Origin: Acidobacteriota bacterium | GTDB taxonomy: Bacteria; Acidobacteriota; Terriglobia; Acidiferrales; UBA7541 | Direction: 5' to 3' | Assembly (NCBI GenBank): GCA_003225315.1 | Contig: QHZD01000022.1 | Coordinates: forward strand, 115,133 to 179,132 | Length of the DNA stretch: 64,000 nucleotides | Shown here: positions 35,897 to 45,100 of the stretch, piece by piece | How positions within the stretch are numbered: the first letter of the stretch is position 1 | Layout: every line of letters begins with the position of its first letter | The notes under the pieces: model-generated | Told to the model about the DNA's origin: nothing | The model's database searches: none | The model's input: only the letters and a program-made list of their open reading frames with translations | Made by a program: the position numbers and the translations under genes

Positions 35897-36873
35897 CAGA
35901 AGTAGCCTTCCCGTTTCTTGAGTTCCATGGAACCTTCCTCATCGTGGTCGATGGCCCGGTTTTCGCGTTCGGAGCGGCGGAAGGAAACCATTTCCGCGAT
36001 GATCTGCGGCACGGTATCCGCGTCGGAACGGATCGCCCCCGTGCACGGAACGCACCCGAGCGACCTCATCCGGCACTTCAGCCTCTGTGTTTTTTCCCCT
36101 GGCAGGAGCTGCGCGGGGGAATCGATCACCACAATGGAACCGTTGCGGAAAACCACATCGCGTTCCCTGGCGAAATACAGCGGCACGATGGGAATTTGCT
36201 CGGCGTGGATGTAGAGCCAGACGTCCAGTTCGGTCCAATTGGAAAGCGGAAATACGCGAATACTTTCGCCTTTATTGAGACGGGAGTTGAAGATGTTCCA
36301 CAACTCAGGGCGCTGGTTTTTCGGGTCCCACTGGCCCAGGGAATCGCGGAAGGAATAGATGCGCTCTTTGGCGCGTGACTTCTCTTCGTCGCGGCGCGCC
36401 CCGCCAAACGCCGCGTCGAAGCCACCCTCGGCTAGTGCGTCCAGGAGCGACTTCGTTTTTAGCAGGCCGCAGCATTTTTGGGTGCCTAGCGAATAGGGAT
36501 TTGCGCCGGCATCGAGCGCCTCCTGATTCTTGTGAACGATGAGCTCCGCGCCGATCTGCCGCGGATAAGAGTCGCGGAACTCGATCATCTCTGGGAATTT
36601 GTAACTGGTGTCCACGTGCAGGAGGGGAAAAGGAATTCTTCCGGGGAAAAAAGCCTTTTGCGCCAAGCGCAGCATGACCGAAGAGTCTTTTCCAATCGAA
36701 TAGAGCATTACCGGGCGCGCGAATTCGGCGGCGGCCTCACGGAGAATGTGGATGCTCTCGGACTCAAGCGCACTCAGGTGATTGAGCCGCCGCGGCGCGA
36801 ACGTCCCCATCTTGATGGCCCTTCCGGGCTCGAGTTCCGACTGCCGGACTAAGACTTCCGATGCATTGGTCAT
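35896..36873 (-). CDS. cysD: Sulfate adenylyltransferase subunit 2
   Basis: Catalytic adenylyl-transferring subunit of ATP sulfurylase, paired with CysN. It has 325 residues. The PP-motif region [22 protein letters not shown] is diagnostic, followed by [57 protein letters not shown] and [14 protein letters not shown]. The C-terminal [17 protein letters not shown] and KKREGYF are standard. I start at ATG 36873, preceded by GGGGGA. A longer reading would extend into the terminator hairpin just upstream, which argues against it. First structural gene of cysD-cysN-cysH-tauE. Confidence 0.95.
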   Translation of the reverse strand: MTNASEVLVRQSELEPGRAIKMGTFAPRRLNHLSALESESIHILREAAAEFARPVMLYSIGKDSSVMLRLAQKAFFPGRIPFPLLHVDTSYKFPEMIEFRDSYPRQIGAELIVHKNQEALDAGANPYSLGTQKCCGLLKTKSLLDALAEGGFDAAFGGARRDEEKSRAKERIYSFRDSLGQWDPKNQRPELWNIFNSRLNKGESIRVFPLSNWTELDVWLYIHAEQIPIVPLYFARERDVVFRNGSIVVIDSPAQLLPGEKTQRLKCRMRSLGCVPCTGAIRSDADTVPQIIAEMVSFRRSERENRAIDHDEEGSMELKKREGYF

Positions 36874-36884
36874 GAACGTCCCCC

Positions 36885-36926
36885 AAAAACAAAAAACCCA
36901 CCTGCCGGAATACATGGCGGTGGGTT
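36885..36926 (-). terminator. Intrinsic terminator (attenuator) in the cysD leader
   Basis: On the minus strand AACCCACC (36926-36919) pairs with GGTGGGTT (36902-36895). GCC/GGC extends the stem across a one-base bulge. It is followed at once by TTTTTTGTTTTT. It lies 12-53 bases before the cysD start and after the stop of the Cys-rich leader peptide, the position expected of an attenuator. GGATGGG (36974-36968), at the end of the leader frame, could pair with CCCACC of the 5' arm as an antiterminator (inference). Confidence 0.8.
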
Positions 36927-36952
36927 CGCTTCAATCTTGGAGTAGAGAGCTG

Positions 36953-37045
36953 TTAGAAAGCTGGCTTCCCATCCAAACAATACGCGGCGGCCGTCACCGT
37001 TGGGTGCGGACAACAACAAACGCCGGTCAATTGGATAGAAGTCAT
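36953..37045 (-). CDS. Cysteine-rich leader peptide (attenuation uORF) of the cysDNH operon
   Basis: A 30-residue open frame from ATG 37045 to TAA 36953. It contains LTGVCCCPHP: three consecutive TGT cysteine codons at residues 10-12 (37018-37010) and one more Cys at residue 23. The stop lies 26 bases before the 5' arm of the terminator hairpin. Ribosome stalling at scarce Cys-tRNA would leave the terminator arms free for other pairing; fast translation would favour termination. The ribosome-binding site is weak (only GGA directly before ATG). No homology search was possible, so the call rests on layout and codon content. Confidence 0.75.
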   Translation of the reverse strand: MTSIQLTGVCCCPHPTVTAAAYCLDGKPAF

Positions 37046-37139
37046 TCCGTTACAAGGATACCGAATAGCCTTCGGACTAGCCAATCATCTTTTTAGCTTG
37101 ATGACATCAATGATTTCGATGCTTGCGTGGCGCGTCCGG

Positions 37140-37559
37140 TTACGCAGTTGGACGGCGCACAATCAACTTCTTCGCCACGGGGGGCGGAATCAAAGTCGCC
37201 ATTTTGCGGATCATGGCCAGCACAAGCCGCTTGTCCCCGTCGGAAAGCGTGGTGCTGTACTTCTTGATCTCCGCCAGGAAGCGAATTTCATCCTGCGAGA
37301 GCTCGCCCAGCGCTTTTTGCGTTTCGCGGTCGCGCGGCGTTTCCGTGCCGGGGAAAAAGTCAGCCAGAGAGATATCCATGGCTTCCGCGATTTTGGCGAG
37401 CGTTTCGAGAGACGGGACGGTGTGCCCGTTTTCGACGCGCGAGAGGTAACAACGCAGCAGTCCGGTGCGGCGCTCGATGTCGCCCTGCGACAGGCTACGC
37501 TGGCTGCGATAGCTCTTGATCACTTCTCCGATGTTCACTCGAGGCTTTTCTTTTGGCAT
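37140..37559 (-). CDS. XRE-family helix-turn-helix regulator
   Basis: A 139-residue cytoplasmic DNA-binding protein. Residues about 9-65 form the Cro/C1-type helix-turn-helix: IGEVIKSYRSQRSLSQGDIERRTGLLRCYLSRVENGHTVPSLETLAKIAEAMDISLADFF. The C-terminal half is helical (DEIRFLAEIKKYSTTLSDGDKRLVLAMIRKMATL) and may dimerise. GGAG precedes ATG 37559. It runs toward the cys operon but is separated by its leader. A role in sulfur control is possible from position only. Confidence 0.85.
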   Translation of the reverse strand: MPKEKPRVNIGEVIKSYRSQRSLSQGDIERRTGLLRCYLSRVENGHTVPSLETLAKIAEAMDISLADFFPGTETPRDRETQKALGELSQDEIRFLAEIKKYSTTLSDGDKRLVLAMIRKMATLIPPPVAKKLIVRRPTA

Positions 37560-37700
37560 GGCTTCTCCACTAGAGGGGGTAGCTTACTCACTAACAGCAG
37601 GAGTGGCAAGAGGGATTTTCGGCTGGATGGTTCCAATCCGATAACGGCAGGAGGGGACACGGGAACGACGGGTCTGCCATGGAAAAAGCTGTGGCAATGA

Positions 37701-37727
37701 AAAAGGCGAGCCGAAGCTCGCCTTTTT
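37701..37727. terminator. Bidirectional intrinsic terminator
   Basis: AAAAGGCGAGC and GCTCGCCTTTT form an 11-bp stem around the tetraloop CGAA, with T-runs on both strands. It lies downstream of the exported glycine-zipper gene (minus strand) and is the strongest terminator in the window. Confidence 0.9.
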
Positions 37728-37765
37728 ATCTTGTTCAAGTTTCCTTGCGTAAGTGGGGAGGCTAC

Positions 37766-38581
37766 TTATCCTTGTGTTGCGGCTACGGTTACCGGTTGTT
37801 GCAGACGGAATTCCAGCAGTGTCTCGCTCGGTACCTTCACCTGCTGGCCTTTCGTCAAGACCTGGACGCCAGCGCCAGCCGCCGAGCCTACGCCCGCGCC
37901 GATGGCCGCGCCCTTCCCGCCGCCAGCAATCGCGCCGATGATGGCGCCGGCTACCGCGCCACCACCAACTTTCTTGGCGGTGTCCGAGCCACGGCCCTTC
38001 CCTTTCAAGCTGTAGTCGCTGCTGACGACCGGATAGTCCTTGCCATCGATCACGATGCGGCTCAGTTCAAGTTGCAGCTCACTGCTGCCGGACATGTGAC
38101 CCGCTTCTTTAGCCTCGGCTAACCGGCCGTAGACATCCGCACCTTTGCGTGCAACCACGGTGTTGCCTATGGTCAGGTCTGTCTCAAGGCTGGCGTGGAA
38201 GACGTCGCCGACGTGATTTTTGGAGGAGTCAACACCATCGATCATTCGCACCAGCAAGGATTGCCCCGCGGGGATAGTCATAGCCCCACCGGGATCAGGG
38301 CTTGCCATTTTCGCGGCAGGCGCCGGAGGCATGGCCGCAGCTGGAGCCGCGGCAGGAACGGCACGACCGGAACTGCCCGTGAAGGTGAGCGCTACAAGAT
38401 CGGTGGTATTGAAAGTCTGAACTTCACCGTTGATCTCAAAGCGCATCACCGCTTGCGTGCCGCCGAGATACTTTCCTTTCAAAACACGGCCGTCTTTCAA
38501 TTCAAGCGTGTCCGCCGTTGCTGCGGCCACCATAAACAGTCCAAGCCCCATCACGGCGAGAAAGCGATTCAATTTGCGCAT
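37766..38581 (-). CDS. Exported glycine-zipper protein
   Basis: A 271-residue secreted protein of unknown exact role. The signal peptide is RKLNRFLAVMGLGLFMVAAATA. A small SH3-like strand set follows (LELKDGRVLKGKYLGGTQAVMRFEINGEVQTFNTTDLVALTF), then an Ala/Pro linker. A beta domain includes LLVRMIDGVDSSKNHVGDVFHASLE. A glycine-zipper segment, GGGAVAGAIIGAIAGGGKGAAIGAGVGSAAGAG, could insert in or span a membrane. ATG 38581 has GGAGAGGG upstream. A structural envelope role is typical for such proteins (family-level knowledge). Confidence 0.8.
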   Translation of the reverse strand: MRKLNRFLAVMGLGLFMVAAATADTLELKDGRVLKGKYLGGTQAVMRFEINGEVQTFNTTDLVALTFTGSSGRAVPAAAPAAAMPPAPAAKMASPDPGGAMTIPAGQSLLVRMIDGVDSSKNHVGDVFHASLETDLTIGNTVVARKGADVYGRLAEAKEAGHMSGSSELQLELSRIVIDGKDYPVVSSDYSLKGKGRGSDTAKKVGGGAVAGAIIGAIAGGGKGAAIGAGVGSAAGAGVQVLTKGQQVKVPSETLLEFRLQQPVTVAATQG

Positions 38582-38890
38582 TGTTCCCTCTCCAATGGAA
38601 ACCACAAACCTGGTGATCTCCCGACTCTCATGAAGGCCCAACGTACCCGCCCCATTCTACTCCATTGGATGAGAGCCGGATGGTTAAGGGTTGCGCGGAA
38701 CGCAAAATGACCTCCGGACGCGGACTAAATGAGGTAGCCGGGAATAAATCAGCAAGGGGATAAGTCTGTTCCCACATGCGGAGCCCCGCCCGGGAACACT
38801 TAAGGATAGGTCAATTCCAGAGGAATTCCCGACGGAATGAGGATGGGCAGGTAATCCTGCTTCGAGCAGGGTAATCGCGGAGAACAACCA
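38582..38890. other. Divergent intergenic region upstream of the winged-helix gene
   Basis: About 310 bases without a gene. A small palindromic stem, AATTCC-AGA-GGAATT, is at 38813-38827. GTTCCC/GGGAAC inverted copies are at 38768-38773 and 38792-38797. No full promoter was recognised. Confidence 0.4.
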
Positions 38891-39319
38891 ATGAACCACA
38901 TTCAGAGTATGGCCGCCCTAGTTCGCTTTGGTGCGTTCGAGGTCAATCTCGTGTCGCGCGAGCTTCGCAAGCATGGAATGCGCATCCGTTTGGAAGAGAA
39001 ACCGTTCCAGATTTTGGAAATGTTGCTGATGGATGCCGGGCGCGTGATCACCCGAAGCGCACTCCAGGAAAGACTATGGCCCAGCACAGTTGTCGGCTAC
39101 GAGCACGGCTTGAACACCGCTGTCAACAAACTTCGCGATCTGCTCGGAGACTCAGCGCGGAGTCCTCGTTTCGTAGAGACGCTCCCTCGGATTGGCTATC
39201 GATTCATAGCTTCTGTGACCCCGCCCGATACTACGGCGCCGTTAGTTCCACGTTCCAGCCATCAACCACCAGTTCAGGCGAAGCCCCTTGAAGTAAAGAG
39301 GAATCAAATTTCGCTGTGA
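38891..39319 (+). CDS. Winged-helix DNA-binding protein (CadC/OmpR-type), effector domain missing
   Basis: A 142-residue protein. Residues about 10-108 are a Trans_reg_C winged helix: VRFGAFEVNLVSRELRKHGMRIRLEEKPFQILEMLLMDAGRVITRSALQERLWP, with recognition helix GYEHGLNTAVNKLRDLLGD and the wing RSPRFVETLPRIGYRFIA. Acidobacterial relatives usually continue into a membrane helix and TPR or TolB/WD40 repeats of several hundred residues. Here the frame ends 34 residues later. Its last 89 bases are antisense to the 3' end of the GH2 gene. It may still bind DNA, but it cannot sense in the usual way. Confidence 0.85.
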   Translation: MNHIQSMAALVRFGAFEVNLVSRELRKHGMRIRLEEKPFQILEMLLMDAGRVITRSALQERLWPSTVVGYEHGLNTAVNKLRDLLGDSARSPRFVETLPRIGYRFIASVTPPDTTAPLVPRSSHQPPVQAKPLEVKRNQISL

Positions 39320-41891
39320 GGGACTTTTTCTCGCCTGGTAGCAAGGAGAAATAGTTGTCACTCCAGAAGATGGGAGTGACGTCGTCCCCTCCTTTGCCTC
39401 TAATGAGGCGCGGATGAACCATAAACGCTACGCTATCTCCCTTGTTTTCGGTTACTACTGTGAGGGTGGAGCTGGTTCCACTCATGTGCCCAGTCTTCGT
39501 GATTGTCACTCTTGCTTTGGGAAGGTCGTTCAGACCGGTGAGGTCGGCGAACTCCTTCTGTGGCGTGTAAACGGTGTCCGCTCGTTTCTCCCAATCGAGC
39601 ACATCCGGTTTTGTCGACAACCAGTAAAAGTTTTCGCTGACCAGTTTTCCAGCGGAATCATGGAGTTCCAGCTTCAGGAAATAGGTCGGCGTTAGTCCGT
39701 CCGGATTGGGGAGATCGAAGGCCTTGGTGGCGCTGTCCGGGCCGAGATCCAGTGTTGTTTCGCGGGCAGCTTTTTCCTTGGCATCGATGTTGTAGATCTT
39801 CGCGCTAGCTTTCACACCTTTGCGCGGGTCGTAAGTTCCGTTGATCACCGCGACGGAATTGTCGTCGTACGAATATTGCACGTGGATCGGCTCGCAAGCT
39901 TTTCTTGTGCCGAAATACCCGCCCGCCGGCACGAGGTAATAATCGTACAGATGCCAAATCAGGGAAGGCCATGCGTTGTTCAGCATCCACTGAATCACGC
40001 CAGTAGACGTGTATTTGTTCCGCGCATAGGCTTCGAACATGGCCCGCTGGCCGTCGTAGGTCATTGCTTGGGCTTTACGCTCGTAATCATCGAGTGACGA
40101 TGCTTTGCCATAGCGCCGGTTGAGTCCATCGGTAAAAACATTGACGGTAGTGAAGCGCTCGCCGCCCGCGTGATAATTCCAGACCTCGTCGATCGGCCAG
40201 AGATGATCCTTGGGGATAAACCTTTCCAATGATTCTCTGGGGGGAATCGCCGGCCCTGGGCTTGTCTCCGTGTTGTAGCCATAGGCGCCGCCCGCTCGCG
40301 TATCGGCGAGCCAGTACACTGGAGGCACATACTCGTATGGGCCGGTCATTTTTACACCTGACGCTCCGCTGACCACGGCCTTTTGCTCTGAAGCGGAGGA
40401 GACGATCGGATTAGGCCACTCCAACTCCTTCTCGATACTTAGATAGACACTCTCGACTTCCGCAGGCGGTGGATTGTCGCTGCCATTCAGCCACACAAAA
40501 ACGGCTGGATGATTTCGCAGCCGGGTGATTTGGTCACGCAACGAGGCCGCTGCAACTCTGTTCTGATCGCCATTCCAATTTTTCCAGCGTTCCCAGGCAT
40601 CGCAGCATGTCCAACCGGGCATGACCAAAATACCTAAGTGATCCGTTTTCTCGAAAAACTCGTCGCGATCGAGACGCCCTTCCAATCGGATTGTGTTCAT
40701 GCCCATATCGCGCACGTAAGCCAGATCGGCATCGAGCTTTTCCGATGACCAACGGAAGAGAAGATCCGGCGCCCAGGCCGCTCCGCGAATCAGTACTTTT
40801 CTTCCGTTTACCTTGAACAAGCGGTGTCCCTTTTCCGTTAGTTCGGAAGTAACTTCGCGTATTCCAAATGTCACGTTCGCTGTGTCTGAGACTTGCTTGC
40901 CTATTTCGAATAACAGCTTTGCCGTATACAAATACGGAGCGCCCATTTGATATGGCCACCACAACTTCGGATGCTTTAGTTTCAGTTTTGCGAATTTCTC
41001 CGGGGTGAATTTCACGATCTTCGATTCCCTACCGGCCAATTCCACAGGCTGCTTCACTTCCATCCCATCGAATTCCGCGCGCAGCACGCCTTTCACGCGT
41101 TCATTCGAAACGTTGCGGACTTCCGCGCTGACGGTCAACTCGGCCTTCTTGTATTCCGCATCCAGCTTTGAAGCCACGAACGGATTCCGCACCGCGACAT
41201 TTCCGCTTGACGTCAGAAAGACTTCCTTCCAAATTCCCATGTCCTTGTCAGGCGGTGTCGGATTCCAATCCACCCAGGTGATTCCTAAATCGTATTTTCC
41301 GGGAGCCAACACTTCAACAGCGATGGCGTTCATTCTCGCGGGTTGCAAGAATTTGGTGACATCGAATTCATACGAGCGGTAAGTACCTGCCACGTCGTTC
41401 GCGTCGGCCAACTTGTGCCCATTGATCCAAATGTTGGCCCGGTAGTTGATGCCGAGAAAATTCAGCCATTCCGTTTTCTTGGCCCCTTCCGAGGGAGGAG
41501 TAAGCTCCGTGCGATACCACCACGAACAGCGAAAGGGGCTGCCCTCCGGCATGTCCTGATTGGCAAAAAGGTCTTTGTCGGAATAATTCATCCCCGGAAA
41601 GGACTTCAAGTTTGTTCCATAGTTTGGATCGGGATAGGTCTTATCCGTCACCAGCGCACCGACAACCGTGGCCGGAATGTCGGCTTTATGCCAGGTCTTT
41701 GCATCAAACCCGGCCGAGGAAATTTGTTCGCCTGTTGCCGCCGCCTCACAGGAAGACTGAATCTGCCAATTCCGATGCAGATAGGTTCTTCCGGACTGGG
41801 CTTCGGGCGCGCCGGCAACCATCATTGGAAACAAGAGTGATGCGAACAACCCCTCCAACAGGGGGGCTGAGAGTTTCCTCGAACGTGGCAT
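39231..41891 (-). CDS. Glycoside hydrolase family 2, exo-beta-glucosaminidase/mannosidase-like, exported
   Basis: An 886-residue exported glycosidase. A signal peptide (KLSAPLLEGLFASLLFPMMVAGAPEA) precedes the GH2 sugar-binding domain (WWYRTELTPP, FLGINYRANIWINGHKLADA). An immunoglobulin-like domain follows, then the TIM barrel with KVNGRKVLIRGAAWAPDLLFR and NTIRLEGRLDRDEFFEKTDHLGILVMPGW. VFVWLNGSDNPPP and YGYNTETSPGPAIP resemble the acid/base and nucleophile (Glu) regions of exo-beta-D-glucosaminidases. The start is ATG 41891 behind AGGAG. Chitosan-derived glucosamine would feed nagB, but a beta-mannosidase specificity is also possible. Confidence 0.85.
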   Translation of the reverse strand: MPRSRKLSAPLLEGLFASLLFPMMVAGAPEAQSGRTYLHRNWQIQSSCEAAATGEQISSAGFDAKTWHKADIPATVVGALVTDKTYPDPNYGTNLKSFPGMNYSDKDLFANQDMPEGSPFRCSWWYRTELTPPSEGAKKTEWLNFLGINYRANIWINGHKLADANDVAGTYRSYEFDVTKFLQPARMNAIAVEVLAPGKYDLGITWVDWNPTPPDKDMGIWKEVFLTSSGNVAVRNPFVASKLDAEYKKAELTVSAEVRNVSNERVKGVLRAEFDGMEVKQPVELAGRESKIVKFTPEKFAKLKLKHPKLWWPYQMGAPYLYTAKLLFEIGKQVSDTANVTFGIREVTSELTEKGHRLFKVNGRKVLIRGAAWAPDLLFRWSSEKLDADLAYVRDMGMNTIRLEGRLDRDEFFEKTDHLGILVMPGWTCCDAWERWKNWNGDQNRVAAASLRDQITRLRNHPAVFVWLNGSDNPPPAEVESVYLSIEKELEWPNPIVSSASEQKAVVSGASGVKMTGPYEYVPPVYWLADTRAGGAYGYNTETSPGPAIPPRESLERFIPKDHLWPIDEVWNYHAGGERFTTVNVFTDGLNRRYGKASSLDDYERKAQAMTYDGQRAMFEAYARNKYTSTGVIQWMLNNAWPSLIWHLYDYYLVPAGGYFGTRKACEPIHVQYSYDDNSVAVINGTYDPRKGVKASAKIYNIDAKEKAARETTLDLGPDSATKAFDLPNPDGLTPTYFLKLELHDSAGKLVSENFYWLSTKPDVLDWEKRADTVYTPQKEFADLTGLNDLPKARVTITKTGHMSGTSSTLTVVTENKGDSVAFMVHPRLIRGKGGDDVTPIFWSDNYFSLLPGEKKSLTAKFDSSLLQGASPELVVDGWNVELTAP

Positions 41892-41978
41892 AGATCTCCT
41901 CAATCGAATTCGAAGTTTATATGGTTATCGACCGGAGTTTTCGATACGAGGAACCCGGCATACACAATATTAAACCGA

Positions 41979-41996
41979 TTCAACGCAAGCGTTGAA
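41979..41996. promoter_or_regulatory. Operator-like palindrome between the GH2 and helicase genes
   Basis: TTCAACGC-AA-GCGTTGAA has two perfect 8-bp arms. It lies 88 bases upstream of the GH2 start and about 190 before the helicase start, in an otherwise AT-rich stretch. It resembles a sugar-regulator operator more than a terminator, because no T-run follows. Confidence 0.5.
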
Positions 41997-42186
41997 CATT
42001 TTTAAGAGTGGTGAGGACACATGAAATGAAGGCGCCATCCTAGGTTCCTAACTCTGCTTGCAACTAATATTTCTGCTCTGTGTTGTACCTAATTTAGGAC
42101 GTTGAGATTCTCCAGCGGACGCTGATATTCTGGGGCCCCCAGCAGCCACCACCAGCCAATACAAGTGTCCCTAAAAGGCAGCCAAC

Positions 42187-45100
42187 ATGGACCCCGACAA
42201 GCTCCGGATTGCCCGCGACAAGCTCACACGCGTCTTCCGCTACTTGGAAGCACTCAACCAGCACCGTAACCCCGCCAAGCGCCAGATTCGCGAGCAGCTT
42301 TGGAGCCTTTGGTTACGGAACCTACCCGACCATCCCTCCATAAAACGAGGGGCCGCCAAGGCTGGGTCTTCAAGAGCCAAGGCCAAAGAAAATCAAGCCA
42401 TGGCTGACAACAGCGAGGGATTCGTTCTGAAGGTCCAGCGCCCATCGCTTACTCGAGTTCCTGAGCCTCCCAATGGACTTGCTGCCTGGCTTGAGCCGGG
42501 GTGGGAGGATCCCTCTGAAGAGATCCTCGTGCGCCAAACTCAAGAACAACCGGATACGGCAGGCAATCCACGCATCGTGAACTTTGATGATGACAGGACA
42601 AGGTCCGCAGCCCTGCAACGGTGGAAGCTCTCGCGCGATGAGTGGGCAAAGAACGAAAAGCCCGCTCGTGCCGCCATGAAGATATTTGAAGCTTTGTACG
42701 CCCTGTATGGGCGCATCGACCGGGAGGCGGAGCGCGTCGAGCTTGTTCTGGGTGACGGAATCCTGAGCTGGTGCCGGCCCGAAGGCAACATCTACCATCC
42801 GATTCTGCTGCAACGGCTCCAACTACAGTTCAACGCGGCTGTTCCGGAATTCACGCTCGCTGAAGCGGATTACCCCGTGGAACTCTATTCGGCGCTTTTT
42901 CAGTCGATGGCGGATGTCGACGGACGGGCCATAGGCCGGTGCCGCGAAGACCTGGAGCAGGGCGGATTTCATCCTCTGTTGAACGGATCGACCTCGGGAT
43001 TCCTGAAGCGGCTGGTAGTGCAATTGTCCCCGCGCGGGGAGCTTATCGAGGATGAAGCGCCGGGCGAGGACCAGAGCGATCCGCAGATAGGGCGCGATCC
43101 CATTTTATTTCTGCGCGCGCGCACCCTGGGGTTCGCCGCCGCTATCGAAGGCATTCTTTCGGACCTGCGAGTTCGCGAAGACTTGCCCTGGTCTCTCTTA
43201 AATATCGTTGGAGAAGAATCGCCGGTGGCGGAACTTGGAGAAGCCGATGCCCCTGGTGGTCAGTACCATGAGGCGGACGCCGAAGTCCTTCTGAGCAAAC
43301 CTGCAAATCCGGAACAGGTGCGAATCGCAAAGCAACTGGAGGAGTATGGAGGCGTGCTGGTTCAAGGCCCGCCCGGCACCGGGAAGACTCACACGATCGG
43401 GAATCTAGTCGGTCATTTGCTGGCCCAAGGAAAGAGTGTGCTCGTCACCAGCCATACGACGAAGGCATTACGCATGGTGCGGCATCATATCGTCCCTGAG
43501 TTGCGCCCCTTGTGCGTAAGCTTGCTCGAAAGTGATTTGGACAGCCGCAAACAATTGGAAAGCGCCGTGGGCTCGATTGCGGAAAGACTATCGCGAGCCG
43601 ATGCTGCTTCGCTGGAGATGGAAGCAAAGAAATTGGAAGCCGAGCGCCTGGACCTCCTGAAAAAACTCGAAGAAATTCGCAACCAACTTTCGGACGGCCG
43701 CGCGGACGAGTATCGGGATATCGTCATTTCAGGAAAGACGTGGGCTCCTGCCGATGCCGCTCGCAAAGTCGCGCAAGAAAAGGAAAGTCTGGGCTGGATT
43801 CCGGGCCCGGTTGCAGCAGTTGCTCCGGTGCCGCTTTCTCCGGCTGAACTGACAGACCTCTATCGCACGAACGTTTCTCTCTCCCGCGAAGACGAAAGCG
43901 AGCTTTCCGGCCATCTTCCGGACCTTCGCGATCTTCCCGGGCCAGAAGACTTCGAAGCCTCCCTCAGCGAACGAAATCGCTTAAGCATGGAGGACTTGGA
44001 ATTCCGCTCGGATCTTTGGCAATCCGGTGCCGCGCAGGGCTCGCCCGAGGAACTGGAGGTTCTCTCCGCCAGTTTGAGGCAAGCTGTCGAGCCGCTTTCC
44101 GGGAAGGAAAAGTGGAAACTCGCCGCGGTTTACGCCGGAAAGTACGGCGACGCGCACCGCGAGCCCTGGGACCAACTGGTCAGCTTCGTCCGTCTCGTTC
44201 ACCGCGAAGCCGCCAAGTCTCAGGAATCTTTCGTCAAGCATGGTCCTCATCTGTCGAACAACCTGGCCTACGAGGATCAGGAGCGCATCGCCGGCGAAAT
44301 CCTCGCTCATCTGGAGAATGGTGGCAAACTCGGTTCTGTCACGCTGCTCACGCACAGAGCGTGGAGCCAATTCATCGAATCGACGAAAGTCAATAAGGCA
44401 CACCCGCGCTTGGCTGAACATTTTCAAGCTTTAGGCAGGCGTGCGCGTCTCAAGAACCTGCGCGAAGATCTGTCCGGCCGGTGGGATCGCCAGATGGCAA
44501 CCCTGGGGACGCCGCCCTCCAGCGAGATGGGCGAAGAAATCGAAAAAACGCTGTTGCAGTATTGCGATTCGATCGAGGATTGCCTGAGCTGGCACAGCCA
44601 CACATGGCGGCCGCTCCAGCAGCAACTTGAGGACCTTGGCTTTCGCTGGGAGAAATTTCTTGCCGAACAACCTGCCATTGTCGGCCCCGACGGAGAATTG
44701 CTGCGTATCGGCAAGGCGGTGAGCAATTCCCTGCTCACTATCCTCGACTCGCGGTTCAAGAAACTGAGGCTGCTTCAGCTTGAGAAAGAGATACGCGATC
44801 TTAAAGCAGGTCTTAAGTTTGCCGTGCGCGTCGCCAAATCGTCGAAGGCGACTGCCAAACTTCTCGCGGCCGTGAGTGATGAGGATTCCGGCGAATACCG
44901 AGACGCCTACGAGCGTTTACTCGAACTTAAAAGCCGACAGGCAGACCTCGATTTGCGCCGCGCCTTGCTGAGCAAGCTCGAGAGCGCTGCTCCTGCGTGG
45001 GCCAGCGTCATCCGCAATCGAACCAGCGTGCACGGACGTGGCGAGCCACCGCGCGATCCGACTGGTGCATGGACTTGGCGCCAACTCAACGACGAACTAG

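Noticed and set aside
36873..36915. Longer CysD starting at 36915
   Set aside because: The extra 14 residues would be encoded by the terminator hairpin and lack family similarity; ATG 36873 has a strong Shine-Dalgarno.
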